Source of the DNA: Saprospiraceae bacterium
Lineage (GTDB): Bacteria; Bacteroidota; Bacteroidia; Chitinophagales; Saprospiraceae
Reading direction: 5' to 3'
Assembly (NCBI GenBank): GCA_021738725.1
Contig: JAIPBE010000032.1
Location: 1 to 40,505 of the forward strand
Length of the DNA: 40,505 bases
Position numbers and translations under genes: made by a program
In this document: positions 8,538 through 16,181 of the stretch, in pieces
Position numbering within the stretch: position 1 is the stretch's first letter
Layout of the letters: every line of letters starts with the position of its first letter
The notes under the pieces: model-generated
What the model was told of the DNA's origin: nothing
What the model saw: only the letters and a program-made list of their open reading frames with translations
The model's database searches: none

Positions 8538-11501
8538 ATGAAACACAGGCGCTGGTTACTGCGGGTCATCACATTGGGCATTCTCATGGGAAGCATGCCC
8601 CTGCTGGCCAATCTCGGCTATACCAGCATCCACTACTATTCAGAGCGTCAGGCCATACTGGAGACTACCTGGGCCGATTCTGTTTACGCCCGTCTCACCA
8701 TCCGCGAGCGGATCGGCCAACTCTTCATGATCCGGGCACATTCTGATAAAGGACCCGCGTATGAGGAACATGTCGCCGACCAGATCCGTGAATTTGGCGT
8801 CGGCGGTTTGTGTTTCTTTCAGGGTACCCCCCGGCATCAGGCTGAGCTGACCAATGCCTATCAGTCCATCAGTGCCGTCCCATTGATGATCGCTATGGAT
8901 GCTGAATGGGGATTGGGCATGCGCCTGGACGGACCGGAAGTCATGGACTTTCCCAAGCAGATCACCCTGGGTGCCATCGAAGATGATCACCTCATCTACC
9001 AGATGGGTCGGGAGATCGCTCGTCAGTTGCGACGGGTGGGCACTCAGATCAATTTTGCTCCGGTAGCCGATATCAACAACAATCCCGACAATCCCGTCAT
9101 CAATTTCCGCTCCTTTGGTGAAGATCGCATCCGGGTAGCGGAGAAATGTACCGCTTATATGGAGGGTCTGCAAGACGGTCATGTGATGGCTTGCGCCAAA
9201 CACTTTCCGGGCCACGGAGACACCGATACAGACTCTCATGAGGCATTGCCGGTCATCCTCCATTCCCGGCAGCGTCTCGACAGCATCGAATTGTACCCCT
9301 TCCGACAGCTGGCGGCCAAAGGGCTTCAGAGTGTGATGGTGGCCCACCTCAGCATCCCTGCACTGGACGATGCCTTTCAACTGCCGACCACCCTGTCAGC
9401 ACGTACCGTCCAGCATCTCCTGCGGGAAGAGATCGGATTTGAAGGCATCATTTTTACGGACGGAATGGAAATGAAGGGAGTGACGCAGTTTGCCGAAAAT
9501 GGAGAAGCCGAATGGCGGGCCCTTGCCGCTGGAAATGATGTCATCCTCCTGCCGGCAGATCTACCCCGTGCTGTGGAACGGATCCAGGAAGCAATCCGCA
9601 CAGGAGAACTTACCCTACCCCAGCTCGAAATGCATGTAAAGCGCATCCTGCGAGCCAAATACCGTCTGGGCCTGGCCGATCGCACACCGGTCGACCTCCG
9701 GGACCTGGAGAAAGACCTCTATACACCGGCCGCCAGAACCATCCAAACTCACCTGATCGAACAGGCCTTGACCCTGGTTCGTAATAAACAGACCTTTTTA
9801 CCCCTCAAAGACCTGCCTTCCCTCCACATCGCTGCGTTGAACATCGGGGATACACTCAACAACCCCTTCCAGCAGACCCTGGCCCGGTATACCGACCTGG
9901 CACGATATGCTGCTCCAAAAAATTTCAGCGTTCAGGCCATGCAGATGTGGAAAGATCAACTGAAAGATGTCGATGCGGTGATTGTCGGTATATTCGGATT
10001 GTCTTCCTATCCCAAAAACAATTTTGGGCTAACCGAGTCCACCGTCGATTTTCTTCATCTGCTCGCACAAGAGACCCGGGTTATTCTCGTCCATTTTGGC
10101 AACCCCTACGGGCTTCGGAATTTTGATGAAATGCCCTGGATCGTCCAGGCCTATCAGGCCGATGCTGTCACCCAGACCATCACGGCTGAGGGTCTCATGG
10201 GCCACCATATTTTCCAGGGTCGTCTGCCCGTTACCTCCAGCCCCCATATGCGGGCAGGAGACGGGAAATACGGTGACAACCTCTTTCGATTGGGGTATAC
10301 ATGTCCCGAACTGGTCGGTATGTCGACAGATATCCTCTTGGAGATGGATACGGTCATCGATCAGATGATTGCCGATCAAGCCGCTCCCGGTGGCCAGATT
10401 CTGGTCATAAAAAACCGCAAGGTGGTCATCGACCGTGCCTTTGGTCGGCAAACCTATGACACGACAAGCTTGGCCATTGACCCGCATACCATTTACGATC
10501 TGGCCTCCGTAACCAAGGCTGCCACCACCACCCTGGCCGTCATGAAACTGGTCGATCAGGGCATCATCAATACGGATCAACCCCTCGGCCTCTACCTGCC
10601 CGAATGCCGGGACAAACCGACTGCTTCTATTCTGGTGCGCGACCTGCTCACCCACACCAGTGGTATGCCAGCCTGGATTCCATTTTACGAGAATACGCTC
10701 CGGCGGGGCCGCCCCTCCAGGAAGTATTACAGTTCATCTCCCACCCCTGGATTTCAGGTACAGGTCGCCGACGATCTCTTTCTGAAGGATTCATATCGAG
10801 ACGAGGTCTGGGAGATGATCCTTGAGACCCGGCCGAAAAAAGCAGGTCAATATGTTTATAGCGATCTCGGCTTCATGCTCCTCCAACGCATGGTCGAAGC
10901 GGTAACAGACCAACCCCTGGACCAATATGTCAGCGAGACATTTTATCAACCGATGGGCTTGACCACCATGTCATTCCATCCACTGGCGTCTCACCTTCGT
11001 GACCAGATAGCACCAACCGAACACGATACCTATTACCGGATGCAGGATATCCAGGGTCATGTCCACGATATGGCATCCGCTATGCTGGGCGGAGTGGCTG
11101 GACATGCCGGACTGTTCTCCACTGCTAAAGATCTGGGAACTCTCTTTCAGATGCTGCTGAACGATGGGGTTTACGGGGGCATCCGGTTTCTAAAGCCGAA
11201 TACCATTCGCAAGTTCACCACCCGCTGCTACGACTGTTCACGCCGGGGCATGGGCTTTGACATGAAAGATACAGACGGACACAATGGCCATGTTTCTGAT
11301 TGGGTTTCAGACAGAGCCTTCGGCCACCTCGGTTTTACGGGCACTTGTGTTTGGGCAGATCCCGAACACGATCTCATCTTTATCTTTCTGTCCAACAGAA
11401 CCTGGCCCCAAATGACGCCGAACAAGCTGCAGCAAGGTCAGTATCGCCAGAAGATCCAGTCCATTATCTACCGGTCCTTTCTCCAAAACCTTCCATCATG
11501 A
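8538..11501 (+). CDS. GH3 beta-N-acetylglucosaminidase / serine beta-lactamase-like fusion
   Basis: Two-enzyme fusion of 987 residues. Residues about 50-380 are a glycoside hydrolase family 3 domain of NagZ type. It has KHFPGHG from K221, followed by the SH dyad histidine H234, and the nucleophile Asp D308 in FTDGMEMKG. Residues about 385-590 resemble the GH3 C-terminal domain. Residues about 600-985 are a class C beta-lactamase/PBP-like serine hydrolase: S657-V-T-K660, Y774-S-D776, and HLGFTG as the third motif. The N-terminus has a hydrophobic segment (LLRVITLGILMGSMPLLA) compatible with export. Such NagZ-Bla fusions are known in Bacteroidota. The likely role is periplasmic muropeptide or glycan trimming with peptide or ester hydrolysis; the second domain's substrate is unknown. 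The stop overlaps the next start (ATGA), so the permease is probably translationally coupled. Confidence 0.92.
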   Translation: MKHRRWLLRVITLGILMGSMPLLANLGYTSIHYYSERQAILETTWADSVYARLTIRERIGQLFMIRAHSDKGPAYEEHVADQIREFGVGGLCFFQGTPRHQAELTNAYQSISAVPLMIAMDAEWGLGMRLDGPEVMDFPKQITLGAIEDDHLIYQMGREIARQLRRVGTQINFAPVADINNNPDNPVINFRSFGEDRIRVAEKCTAYMEGLQDGHVMACAKHFPGHGDTDTDSHEALPVILHSRQRLDSIELYPFRQLAAKGLQSVMVAHLSIPALDDAFQLPTTLSARTVQHLLREEIGFEGIIFTDGMEMKGVTQFAENGEAEWRALAAGNDVILLPADLPRAVERIQEAIRTGELTLPQLEMHVKRILRAKYRLGLADRTPVDLRDLEKDLYTPAARTIQTHLIEQALTLVRNKQTFLPLKDLPSLHIAALNIGDTLNNPFQQTLARYTDLARYAAPKNFSVQAMQMWKDQLKDVDAVIVGIFGLSSYPKNNFGLTESTVDFLHLLAQETRVILVHFGNPYGLRNFDEMPWIVQAYQADAVTQTITAEGLMGHHIFQGRLPVTSSPHMRAGDGKYGDNLFRLGYTCPELVGMSTDILLEMDTVIDQMIADQAAPGGQILVIKNRKVVIDRAFGRQTYDTTSLAIDPHTIYDLASVTKAATTTLAVMKLVDQGIINTDQPLGLYLPECRDKPTASILVRDLLTHTSGMPAWIPFYENTLRRGRPSRKYYSSSPTPGFQVQVADDLFLKDSYRDEVWEMILETRPKKAGQYVYSDLGFMLLQRMVEAVTDQPLDQYVSETFYQPMGLTTMSFHPLASHLRDQIAPTEHDTYYRMQDIQGHVHDMASAMLGGVAGHAGLFSTAKDLGTLFQMLLNDGVYGGIRFLKPNTIRKFTTRCYDCSRRGMGFDMKDTDGHNGHVSDWVSDRAFGHLGFTGTCVWADPEHDLIFIFLSNRTWPQMTPNKLQQGQYRQKIQSIIYRSFLQNLPS

Positions 11502-12715
11502 GGTTTTCCCCTTTTCTGGCGGTCCGGTATTTGTTTGCCCGCAAATCCACCAATGTCATCCACCTTCTGGCCGGATTATCTATTCTGGGAATGGGGATCG
11601 GAGCAGCAGCTCTGGTGCTGGTGATGGCTGTCTTCAACGGATTTGAATCGCTCGTTTTCGGACTCTCCAACCAGTTTAACCCGGATATTCACATCAGCCC
11701 GCGCGAGGGAAAGACTTTCTTCCCGGACAGTCTTTGGCTCGGCCGAATCCAACAGGATCCCTCCGTCGTCGCCATCAGCCATGTGCTCGAAGAAAATGCC
11801 TTGTTTACCTATGGTGAGGTGCAGGACATAGGGGTGTTAAAAGGTGTCGACAAGACCTATGCCAGCGTCACCGAGATCGATTCCTTTATGCTCGTCGGCA
11901 ACTGGAACCTGGATGATCCGACCGGCTCTGTAGGCATCATCGGAGCCGGGATGGCCTCCAAACTGGGCGTAGACACACGAAATGCATTTGAGTCCCTGGT
12001 CGTCTATATGCCCAATCGAAAACGCACCGGCCCGTTTGATCAACCATTTCTGCGCCGCTTCCTGCCCGCCGCAGGCATCTTTTCTATTCAGCTGGAGGTC
12101 GACATGCAATATGTATTGACCGATCTCGCCTTCGTCCAAACCATTACCGGACGAAGAGGAGCTTTAAGTGCATTGGAAATTGCCATCCAACCAAACGCCA
12201 ACTCAAAACAGACAGTCAAACGAATACAATCCATCGCCGGTTCGGATTTCGTGGTCAAGGACCGAATCGGCCAGGAGGAATCCTTCCTGCGCATTATGAA
12301 TATTGAAAAGTGGGTGGCCTTTGCCATCATGTGCCTCATTCTCTTGCTCGTCGCCTTCAATGTCGCCGGCACCCTCTGGATGATGGTGACTGAAAAACGG
12401 CCGGATATTGCCATCCTCAAGACCATGGGAGCCACCAGTTCACAGATCCAGAAGATATTCCTCTACAATGGCCTCCTCCTCTGCGGGGTAGCCTTCCTCC
12501 TGGGCACCGTCGTTGCCCTGGCCTTTTATGGCCTCCAACAGAATTACGGACTCATCCCCGTCCCGCCCGGATTTATCATCGATGCTTATCCCATGGAGAT
12601 CCGTTGGCCCGACTTTTTCGTTGTCCTCATCACCGTTCTCTCCATCGGTAGCCTGGCCGCCTGGCTTCCCGCCCGTCGTGCCGCCCGGGTCGATGCCATC
12701 ATCCAGGAAGAGTAA
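11498..12715 (+). CDS. LolC/LolE-type ABC transporter permease (FtsX family)
   Basis: Inner-membrane permease of the LolC/E class, which with an ATPase extracts lipoproteins from the membrane for transfer to the outer membrane. Of 405 residues, the first transmembrane helix is at about 25-48, followed by a periplasmic MacB-like domain (about 50-260) and three C-terminal helices. The LolC/E loop EKRPDIAILKTMGA comes after the second helix, and the C-terminus ends LPARRAARVDAI, as usual. The frame is open upstream to 11300, but MRFSPFLAVRYLFARK at 11498 is the family start and gives the ATGA overlap with the preceding stop. No ATPase gene (LolD) lies adjacent, which is common in Bacteroidota. 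A gene-free repeat block follows at once. Confidence 0.9.
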   Translation: MRFSPFLAVRYLFARKSTNVIHLLAGLSILGMGIGAAALVLVMAVFNGFESLVFGLSNQFNPDIHISPREGKTFFPDSLWLGRIQQDPSVVAISHVLEENALFTYGEVQDIGVLKGVDKTYASVTEIDSFMLVGNWNLDDPTGSVGIIGAGMASKLGVDTRNAFESLVVYMPNRKRTGPFDQPFLRRFLPAAGIFSIQLEVDMQYVLTDLAFVQTITGRRGALSALEIAIQPNANSKQTVKRIQSIAGSDFVVKDRIGQEESFLRIMNIEKWVAFAIMCLILLLVAFNVAGTLWMMVTEKRPDIAILKTMGATSSQIQKIFLYNGLLLCGVAFLLGTVVALAFYGLQQNYGLIPVPPGFIIDAYPMEIRWPDFFVVLITVLSIGSLAAWLPARRAARVDAIIQEE

Positions 12716-12745
12716 ATGGAGCGGAGGAAGAGAGGAGTCGAGGAG

Positions 12746-12778
12746 GTTATGGGGTTATTGAGTTATTGCGTTATTTCG
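12746..12778 (+). repeat. Octamer array GTTATNNN
   Basis: In-phase 8-nt units GTTATGGG, GTTATTGA, GTTATTGC and then GTTATTTC+G. The same terminal word GTTATTTCG closes the octamer arrays at 232, 12926, 13217, 13511 and 22809. Confidence 0.9.
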
Positions 12779-12779
12779 A

Positions 12780-12836
12780 GGAATCAGGAATGAGGAATCA
12801 GGAACGCAGGAATCAGGAATGAGGAATCAGGAATTA
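12780..12836 (+). repeat. Heptamer array GGAATNA
   Basis: Eight consecutive units: GGAATCA, GGAATGA, GGAATCA, the 8-mer GGAACGCA, GGAATCA, GGAATGA, GGAATCA and GGAATTA. It abuts the octamer array at 12746-12778 with one base between. Confidence 0.95.
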
Positions 12837-12837
12837 C

Positions 12838-13536
12838 AGCCGAGAGCTGGAGTTGGGTATTGGGCGTTGGGTATTGGCGATCCCAGTGGTTCGAATGATC
12901 AGTTATTGCGTGATTGAGTTATTGCGTTATTTCGAGGAATCAGGAATCCCTGCCCGCGGCGGGAGGAATTCTGTCCCCAGAAACCACCTTCACGTTGAAC
13001 ATTGAACTGGCTCCCCGAGACTTCGGGGACGCCTTGAACTTTGAACTACCAGGCCTGATATTCGGGTGCCCGACAATAGACAACTTGGAACCCAGCCTCC
13101 GGCTGGCAGGCAGGAACGCTGGAATGAGAGCCGAGGGCCGGAGTTGGGTATTGGGCGTTGGGTATTGGCGATCCACGTGGTTCGAATGAAGAGTTATTGC
13201 GTGATTGAGTTATTGCGTTATTTCGAGGAATCAGGAATCCCTGCCCGCCGCGGCGGGAGGAATTCTGTTCCCAGAAACCACCTTCACGTTGAACATTGAA
13301 CTGGCTCCCCGAGACTTCGGGGACGCCTTGAACTTTGAACTGCCAGGCCTGATATTCGGGTGCCCGACAATAGACAACTTGGAACCCAGCCTCCGGCTGG
13401 CAGGCAGGAACGCTGGAATGAGAGCCGAGGGCCAGAGTTGGGTATTGGGCGTTGGGTATTGGCGATCCCAGTGGTTCGAATGAAGAGTTATTGCGTGATT
13501 GAGTTATTGCGTTATTTCGAGGGACCAGGAATGCTT
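12838..13536 (+). repeat. Tandem array of a 291/294-bp unit
   Basis: Full unit 1 is 12901-13191 and full unit 2 is 13192-13485. They differ by a 3-nt indel in a CCGCGG stretch and five substitutions, so identity is about 98%. The tail of a unit precedes them (about 12838-12900) and the head of another follows (from 13486 for about 45-50 bases). Each unit contains, in order, GTTATTNN octamers, a GGAATCA pair, TTGAACN heptamer doublets, a short inverted repeat CCCCGAGACTTCGGGG, and a TTGGGNN heptamer run (first seen at 12853-12880). Confidence 0.95.
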
Positions 13537-13585
13537 GTCCGCTAGGGTGGGAGGAACCAGTGTTTCGTCTGGATACCAGACAGCA

Positions 13586-13680
13586 AGCCCTGAAGGGGCG
13601 CCATACCTCAGCGTTGGGCAGGGCCCAACGAAATGGATAAACCAGACATCAGAGCCCTGAAGGGGCGCAATATGTTTCTA
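13586..13680 (+). repeat. Pair of GCCCTGAAGGGGCG elements flanking a hairpin
   Basis: AGCCCTGAAGGGGCGC occurs at 13586 and again at 13653. Between them the hairpin CGTTGGGC / GCCCAACG (13612-13619 and 13623-13630, loop of 3) forms an 8-bp stem. From memory, similar CCTGAAGGGGCGCAATA words are scattered between genes in many Bacteroidota; I could not verify this. Confidence 0.7.
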
Positions 13681-13824
13681 CTGGAATCGAAGACGGTGGA
13701 CCAGGAGTTGAAGAATGAGGAATCAGGAACGCAGGAATCAGGAATCTGTCTGTACCTGAAATAGGATGACTGCTTTTTAGCGGTAATTGCGAACTGCGAA
13801 AAATGCACAGCTCTCCAAGTTTCC

Positions 13825-13832
13825 TATTTTTG
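13825..13832 (+). promoter_or_regulatory. -7 element TAnnTTTG for the cyclophilin operon
   Basis: TATTTTTG is an exact consensus match, 7 nt before the ATG at 13840, implying a leaderless or nearly leaderless transcript. No TTTG at the usual -33 spacing was found. Confidence 0.5.
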
Positions 13833-13839
13833 CCCTTCG

Positions 13840-14196
13840 ATGGAAGAATGGGAACTGGATTTCGGCTGGCTGGAAGTACGTACCAGGATCAAAGAGTCTC
13901 TGGGTCATGACACCCTGCCTAATATGAATGCCATTTTACTGCTGATCGGTGTCCAGGAACTGGGACGCGTCCAGTCCTCCTTTACGAAAGAGGAAAAACA
14001 GGATCTTATGCATATCGCTGTTTGCCACCTGCTCAGTCTGGAAGGCTATTATTCCTTTACTGGCCTGGATGCGGATGGTTGGCCGCATTACGAACAGGTC
14101 CGCATCCACGACACCACCGGCCTGAAAACACAGGAAGATTGGCTCAAACGCCTCATTATCCGCTATTTTCGTGCCTCAGAATCTGAAGCAATATGA
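13840..14196 (+). CDS. Conserved hypothetical protein
   Basis: 118 residues, soluble, with no signal peptide or membrane segment. I do not recognise a named family. The central stretch LIGVQELG...TKEEKQDLMHIAVCHLL followed by GYY and DGWPHYEQ looks like a conserved helical core, and I recall similar proteins in other Bacteroidota as hypothetical. The stop overlaps the next ATG by 4 nt (ATGA at 14193-14196), so it is co-translated with the cyclophilin lipoprotein. A TAnnTTTG element 7 nt before the ATG supports both the gene and its start. Although it is cytoplasmic, its partners are exported, so a shared pathway is only inference. Confidence 0.8.
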   Translation: MEEWELDFGWLEVRTRIKESLGHDTLPNMNAILLLIGVQELGRVQSSFTKEEKQDLMHIAVCHLLSLEGYYSFTGLDADGWPHYEQVRIHDTTGLKTQEDWLKRLIIRYFRASESEAI

Positions 14197-14843
14197 AACA
14201 TGCTATCCTTCTTTCTCTGCTTGCATTCGTTCTTGTCACATCGTGTAATCGCGATCCCTATACCTATGCCGTGATCACCACCGGCTATGGCGACATCACC
14301 ATAAAACTGTATAACAGCACCCCTGAGCACCGGGACAACTTCATCAAACTGGTCAAGGAAGAATTTTACGATTACACCCTCTTCCACCGGGTCGTGCCTG
14401 ACTTCATTGTACAGGGGGGAGATCCAAAATCCCGGAACGCTCATCCGCTTGATCTGCTCGGTGAAGGTGATCCGGGCTATTTGCTGGAACCCGAGATCGG
14501 AGCACTTCACGTCCGTGGAGCTGTCGGAGCCGCTCGAAAGAGTGACGATATCAACCCCACCAGAAAGAGCAACGGTTCACAATTCTATCTCGTCTGGGGT
14601 GCCGGAGTCGATGATGCCACCCTGGATACATGGGAACAGAGAAAAGGGATCAAATACTCCGAAGCCCAACGCAAATTGTACAAAGAAAAAGGCGGTCTGC
14701 CATACCTGGATATGGATTATACCGTTTTTGGTGAGATCGTCGATGGACTGGACATCCTGGAGAAAATGGATAAGGTTTCTACTTCCCGGAATGACCGACC
14801 CACTGATGACATCCGAATGAAAATCCGTCTTATTGAGAAATAG
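14193..14843 (+). CDS. Cyclophilin-type peptidyl-prolyl isomerase lipoprotein
   Basis: Catalyses cis-trans isomerisation of proline bonds, probably in the periplasm. Residues 1-18 form a lipoprotein signal (FVLVTSC, lipid-modified C18). The cyclophilin core follows: LFHRVVPDFIVQGGDP with the catalytic Arg in FHRV, then RKSNGSQFYLVWG and DYTVFGEIVDGLDILEKM. An insert of about 30 residues between the SQFYLV and the VFGEIV strands (WEQRKGIKYSEAQRKLYKEK) is shared with the next gene and is typical of Bacteroidota versions. The start overlaps the upstream stop, and the next start is 7 nt after this stop, so the two isomerases are in one operon. Confidence 0.93.
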   Translation: MKHAILLSLLAFVLVTSCNRDPYTYAVITTGYGDITIKLYNSTPEHRDNFIKLVKEEFYDYTLFHRVVPDFIVQGGDPKSRNAHPLDLLGEGDPGYLLEPEIGALHVRGAVGAARKSDDINPTRKSNGSQFYLVWGAGVDDATLDTWEQRKGIKYSEAQRKLYKEKGGLPYLDMDYTVFGEIVDGLDILEKMDKVSTSRNDRPTDDIRMKIRLIEK

Positions 14844-14850
14844 AACATAT

Positions 14851-15735
14851 ATGAATCTTTCATCTTTTCTAGTTATCGGCCTGCTGATCCTGACCTCTTG
14901 TGCAAAACCGATCGCTGATTTCACGTACACCGGTCAGGAGGATCCTGTTCCCACAACAGTGACCTTTTCCAACCTGTCTCGTCATGCCGACACATGGTTG
15001 TGGGAATTTGGTAACGGCGACACCTCCACTGAAACAAGCCCGTCCTACACCTACACTCTATCAGGAAATTATACCATCGCGCTATCCGCCACAAAAGGAG
15101 ACAATACCCATCGTATGGAAAAAACTATCCAGATCACTGCTCCCGTCCCCTGCCTGGTCGAGATCCAGACCCCCTATGGCAATATGCTGGCTAAACTGTC
15201 CAATGAAACACCCCTGCATCGGGATAACTTCATGCATCTGGTCGAGCAACAGTTCTATGACAGTCTCCTTTTTCACCGCGTCATACGCGGCTTTATGATT
15301 CAGGGCGGCGACCCGAATTCCAAAGGCGCCGGGCCAGATGCGCGCCTGGGCTCCGGAGGGCCCGGGTATCAGACCGATGCGGAGATAACGCCCGACCTCG
15401 TACATGTCAAAGGGGCCATCGCAGCGGCGCGCACAGGCGACAATGTGAATCCGCAGAGGAAGTCATCAGGCTCTCAATTTTATATCGTCCAGGGAAACAA
15501 GGTCAGCAACGGTGTCCTGGATCAGATAGAAGCCAAAAAAGGTTTCCGGTACACCACCGAACAGAGAGAAGCCTATCTCGCCTATGGGGGAACCCCGCAT
15601 CTGGACCAGGATTATACAGTCTTTGGATATATTGTCGAGGGATTGGAAGTGATCGACAAAATCGCAGCAGCCAAAACCCGACCCGGAGATCGCCCGGAAG
15701 AAGATATCTGGATGATCATGAAGGTGGTCAAATAG
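14851..15735 (+). CDS. PKD-domain cyclophilin peptidyl-prolyl isomerase lipoprotein
   Basis: Second proline isomerase of the operon, with an extra domain. It has a lipoprotein signal to C17 (LLILTSC). A PKD beta-sandwich occupies about 22-97, with WEFGNGDTSTETSPSYTY as the hallmark. The cyclophilin domain (about 103-294) has LFHRVIRGFMIQGGDPNSKG and RKSSGSQFYIVQG. The start is the ATG at 14851; an in-frame TTG at 14833 would overlap the previous stop and spoil the signal peptide. Close similarity to the upstream isomerase, including the shared insert, suggests tandem duplication followed by gain of PKD. The PKD domain may bind client proteins or glycan at the cell surface; that is inference. 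Confidence 0.93.
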   Translation: MNLSSFLVIGLLILTSCAKPIADFTYTGQEDPVPTTVTFSNLSRHADTWLWEFGNGDTSTETSPSYTYTLSGNYTIALSATKGDNTHRMEKTIQITAPVPCLVEIQTPYGNMLAKLSNETPLHRDNFMHLVEQQFYDSLLFHRVIRGFMIQGGDPNSKGAGPDARLGSGGPGYQTDAEITPDLVHVKGAIAAARTGDNVNPQRKSSGSQFYIVQGNKVSNGVLDQIEAKKGFRYTTEQREAYLAYGGTPHLDQDYTVFGYIVEGLEVIDKIAAAKTRPGDRPEEDIWMIMKVVK

Positions 15736-15808
15736 ATGATTGACCCCCGAACCTGAACAAGAGCGTCGACTACTGAACCTGTAGACCCTCCCGTTTGTAT
15801 CTATACTG

Positions 15809-16138
15809 ATGATGATCGCGACGACAGGCGTACGTAAAGGCATTTCCCTGGTCCTGCTCCTGGGACTGATGTCTGCCTATACCGTCCGTGCCTGGCACAA
15901 CCCGGCATTGCATCATCACCCCATTTGCCAAGCAGAAAATGACCTGCATCTCCATCAGGGTGATCAAGGCTGCTGTCTTTGCGATTTTATTTTTTCGCCG
16001 CCCATTCCTGTCGAGTCAACCTGCTTCACCGATTCGCGAACGACCTCTGAGTCTGCGACCCTCTATTGCTGGGTCGATGTCCTCCCCGACAATATCTGCA
16101 TCGGATACGCACTTCGAGGACCTCCAGCTTCAGTCTGA
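15809..16138 (+). CDS. Small exported His/Cys-rich protein, putative metal handling
   Basis: 109 residues. The N-terminal hydrophobic segment (ISLVLLLGLMSAYTVRA) looks like a signal peptide. The mature part is rich in metal ligands: H30, H35-H37, C40, H47, H49, C55, C56, C58, C72, C87 and C97, with the cluster HHHPIC and the CCLC motif. The protein ends RGPPASV. Small proteins with this layout (His patch, CxxC-like cluster, C-terminal RGPP), such as the DUF2946 group, sit beside metal-related TonB receptors in other bacteria; that is recalled, not checked. It is the first gene of a three-gene operon, 43 bp before the TonB receptor. It could bind copper or zinc. Function is unproven, but codon usage and context support a real gene. 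Confidence 0.75.
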   Translation: MMIATTGVRKGISLVLLLGLMSAYTVRAWHNPALHHHPICQAENDLHLHQGDQGCCLCDFIFSPPIPVESTCFTDSRTTSESATLYCWVDVLPDNICIGYALRGPPASV

Positions 16139-16181
16139 ATACACTGACGGAATCGCTTTTTCATCTTTTAGTTAGCTCTCC

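Larger units (their letters stand above)
12716..13839. repeat. Large intergenic tandem-repeat block
   Basis: 1,124 bases without a credible gene. In order it holds octamers GTTATTNN (12746-12778), heptamers GGAATNA (12780-12836), a partial unit tail, two full units of about 291-294 bp, the first 45 or so bases of a further unit, then a hairpin-bearing segment at 13586-13680 and a return to GGAATCA words near 13710-13745. Two open frames of 91 and 92 codons are the same frame read through the two full units; they lack any protein-family signal and I do not count them as genes. Confidence 0.9.

Noticed and set aside
12914-13483. Two 91-92-codon open frames with nearly the same protein sequence
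   Set aside because: They are the same frame read through two copies of a non-coding tandem unit. There is no family signal, no promoter, and composition follows the repeat words.
12886-13483. GGTTCGAAT occurring three times, like a tRNA T-loop
   Set aside because: No acceptor stem, anticodon arm or D-arm could be built around any copy; it is part of the repeat unit.
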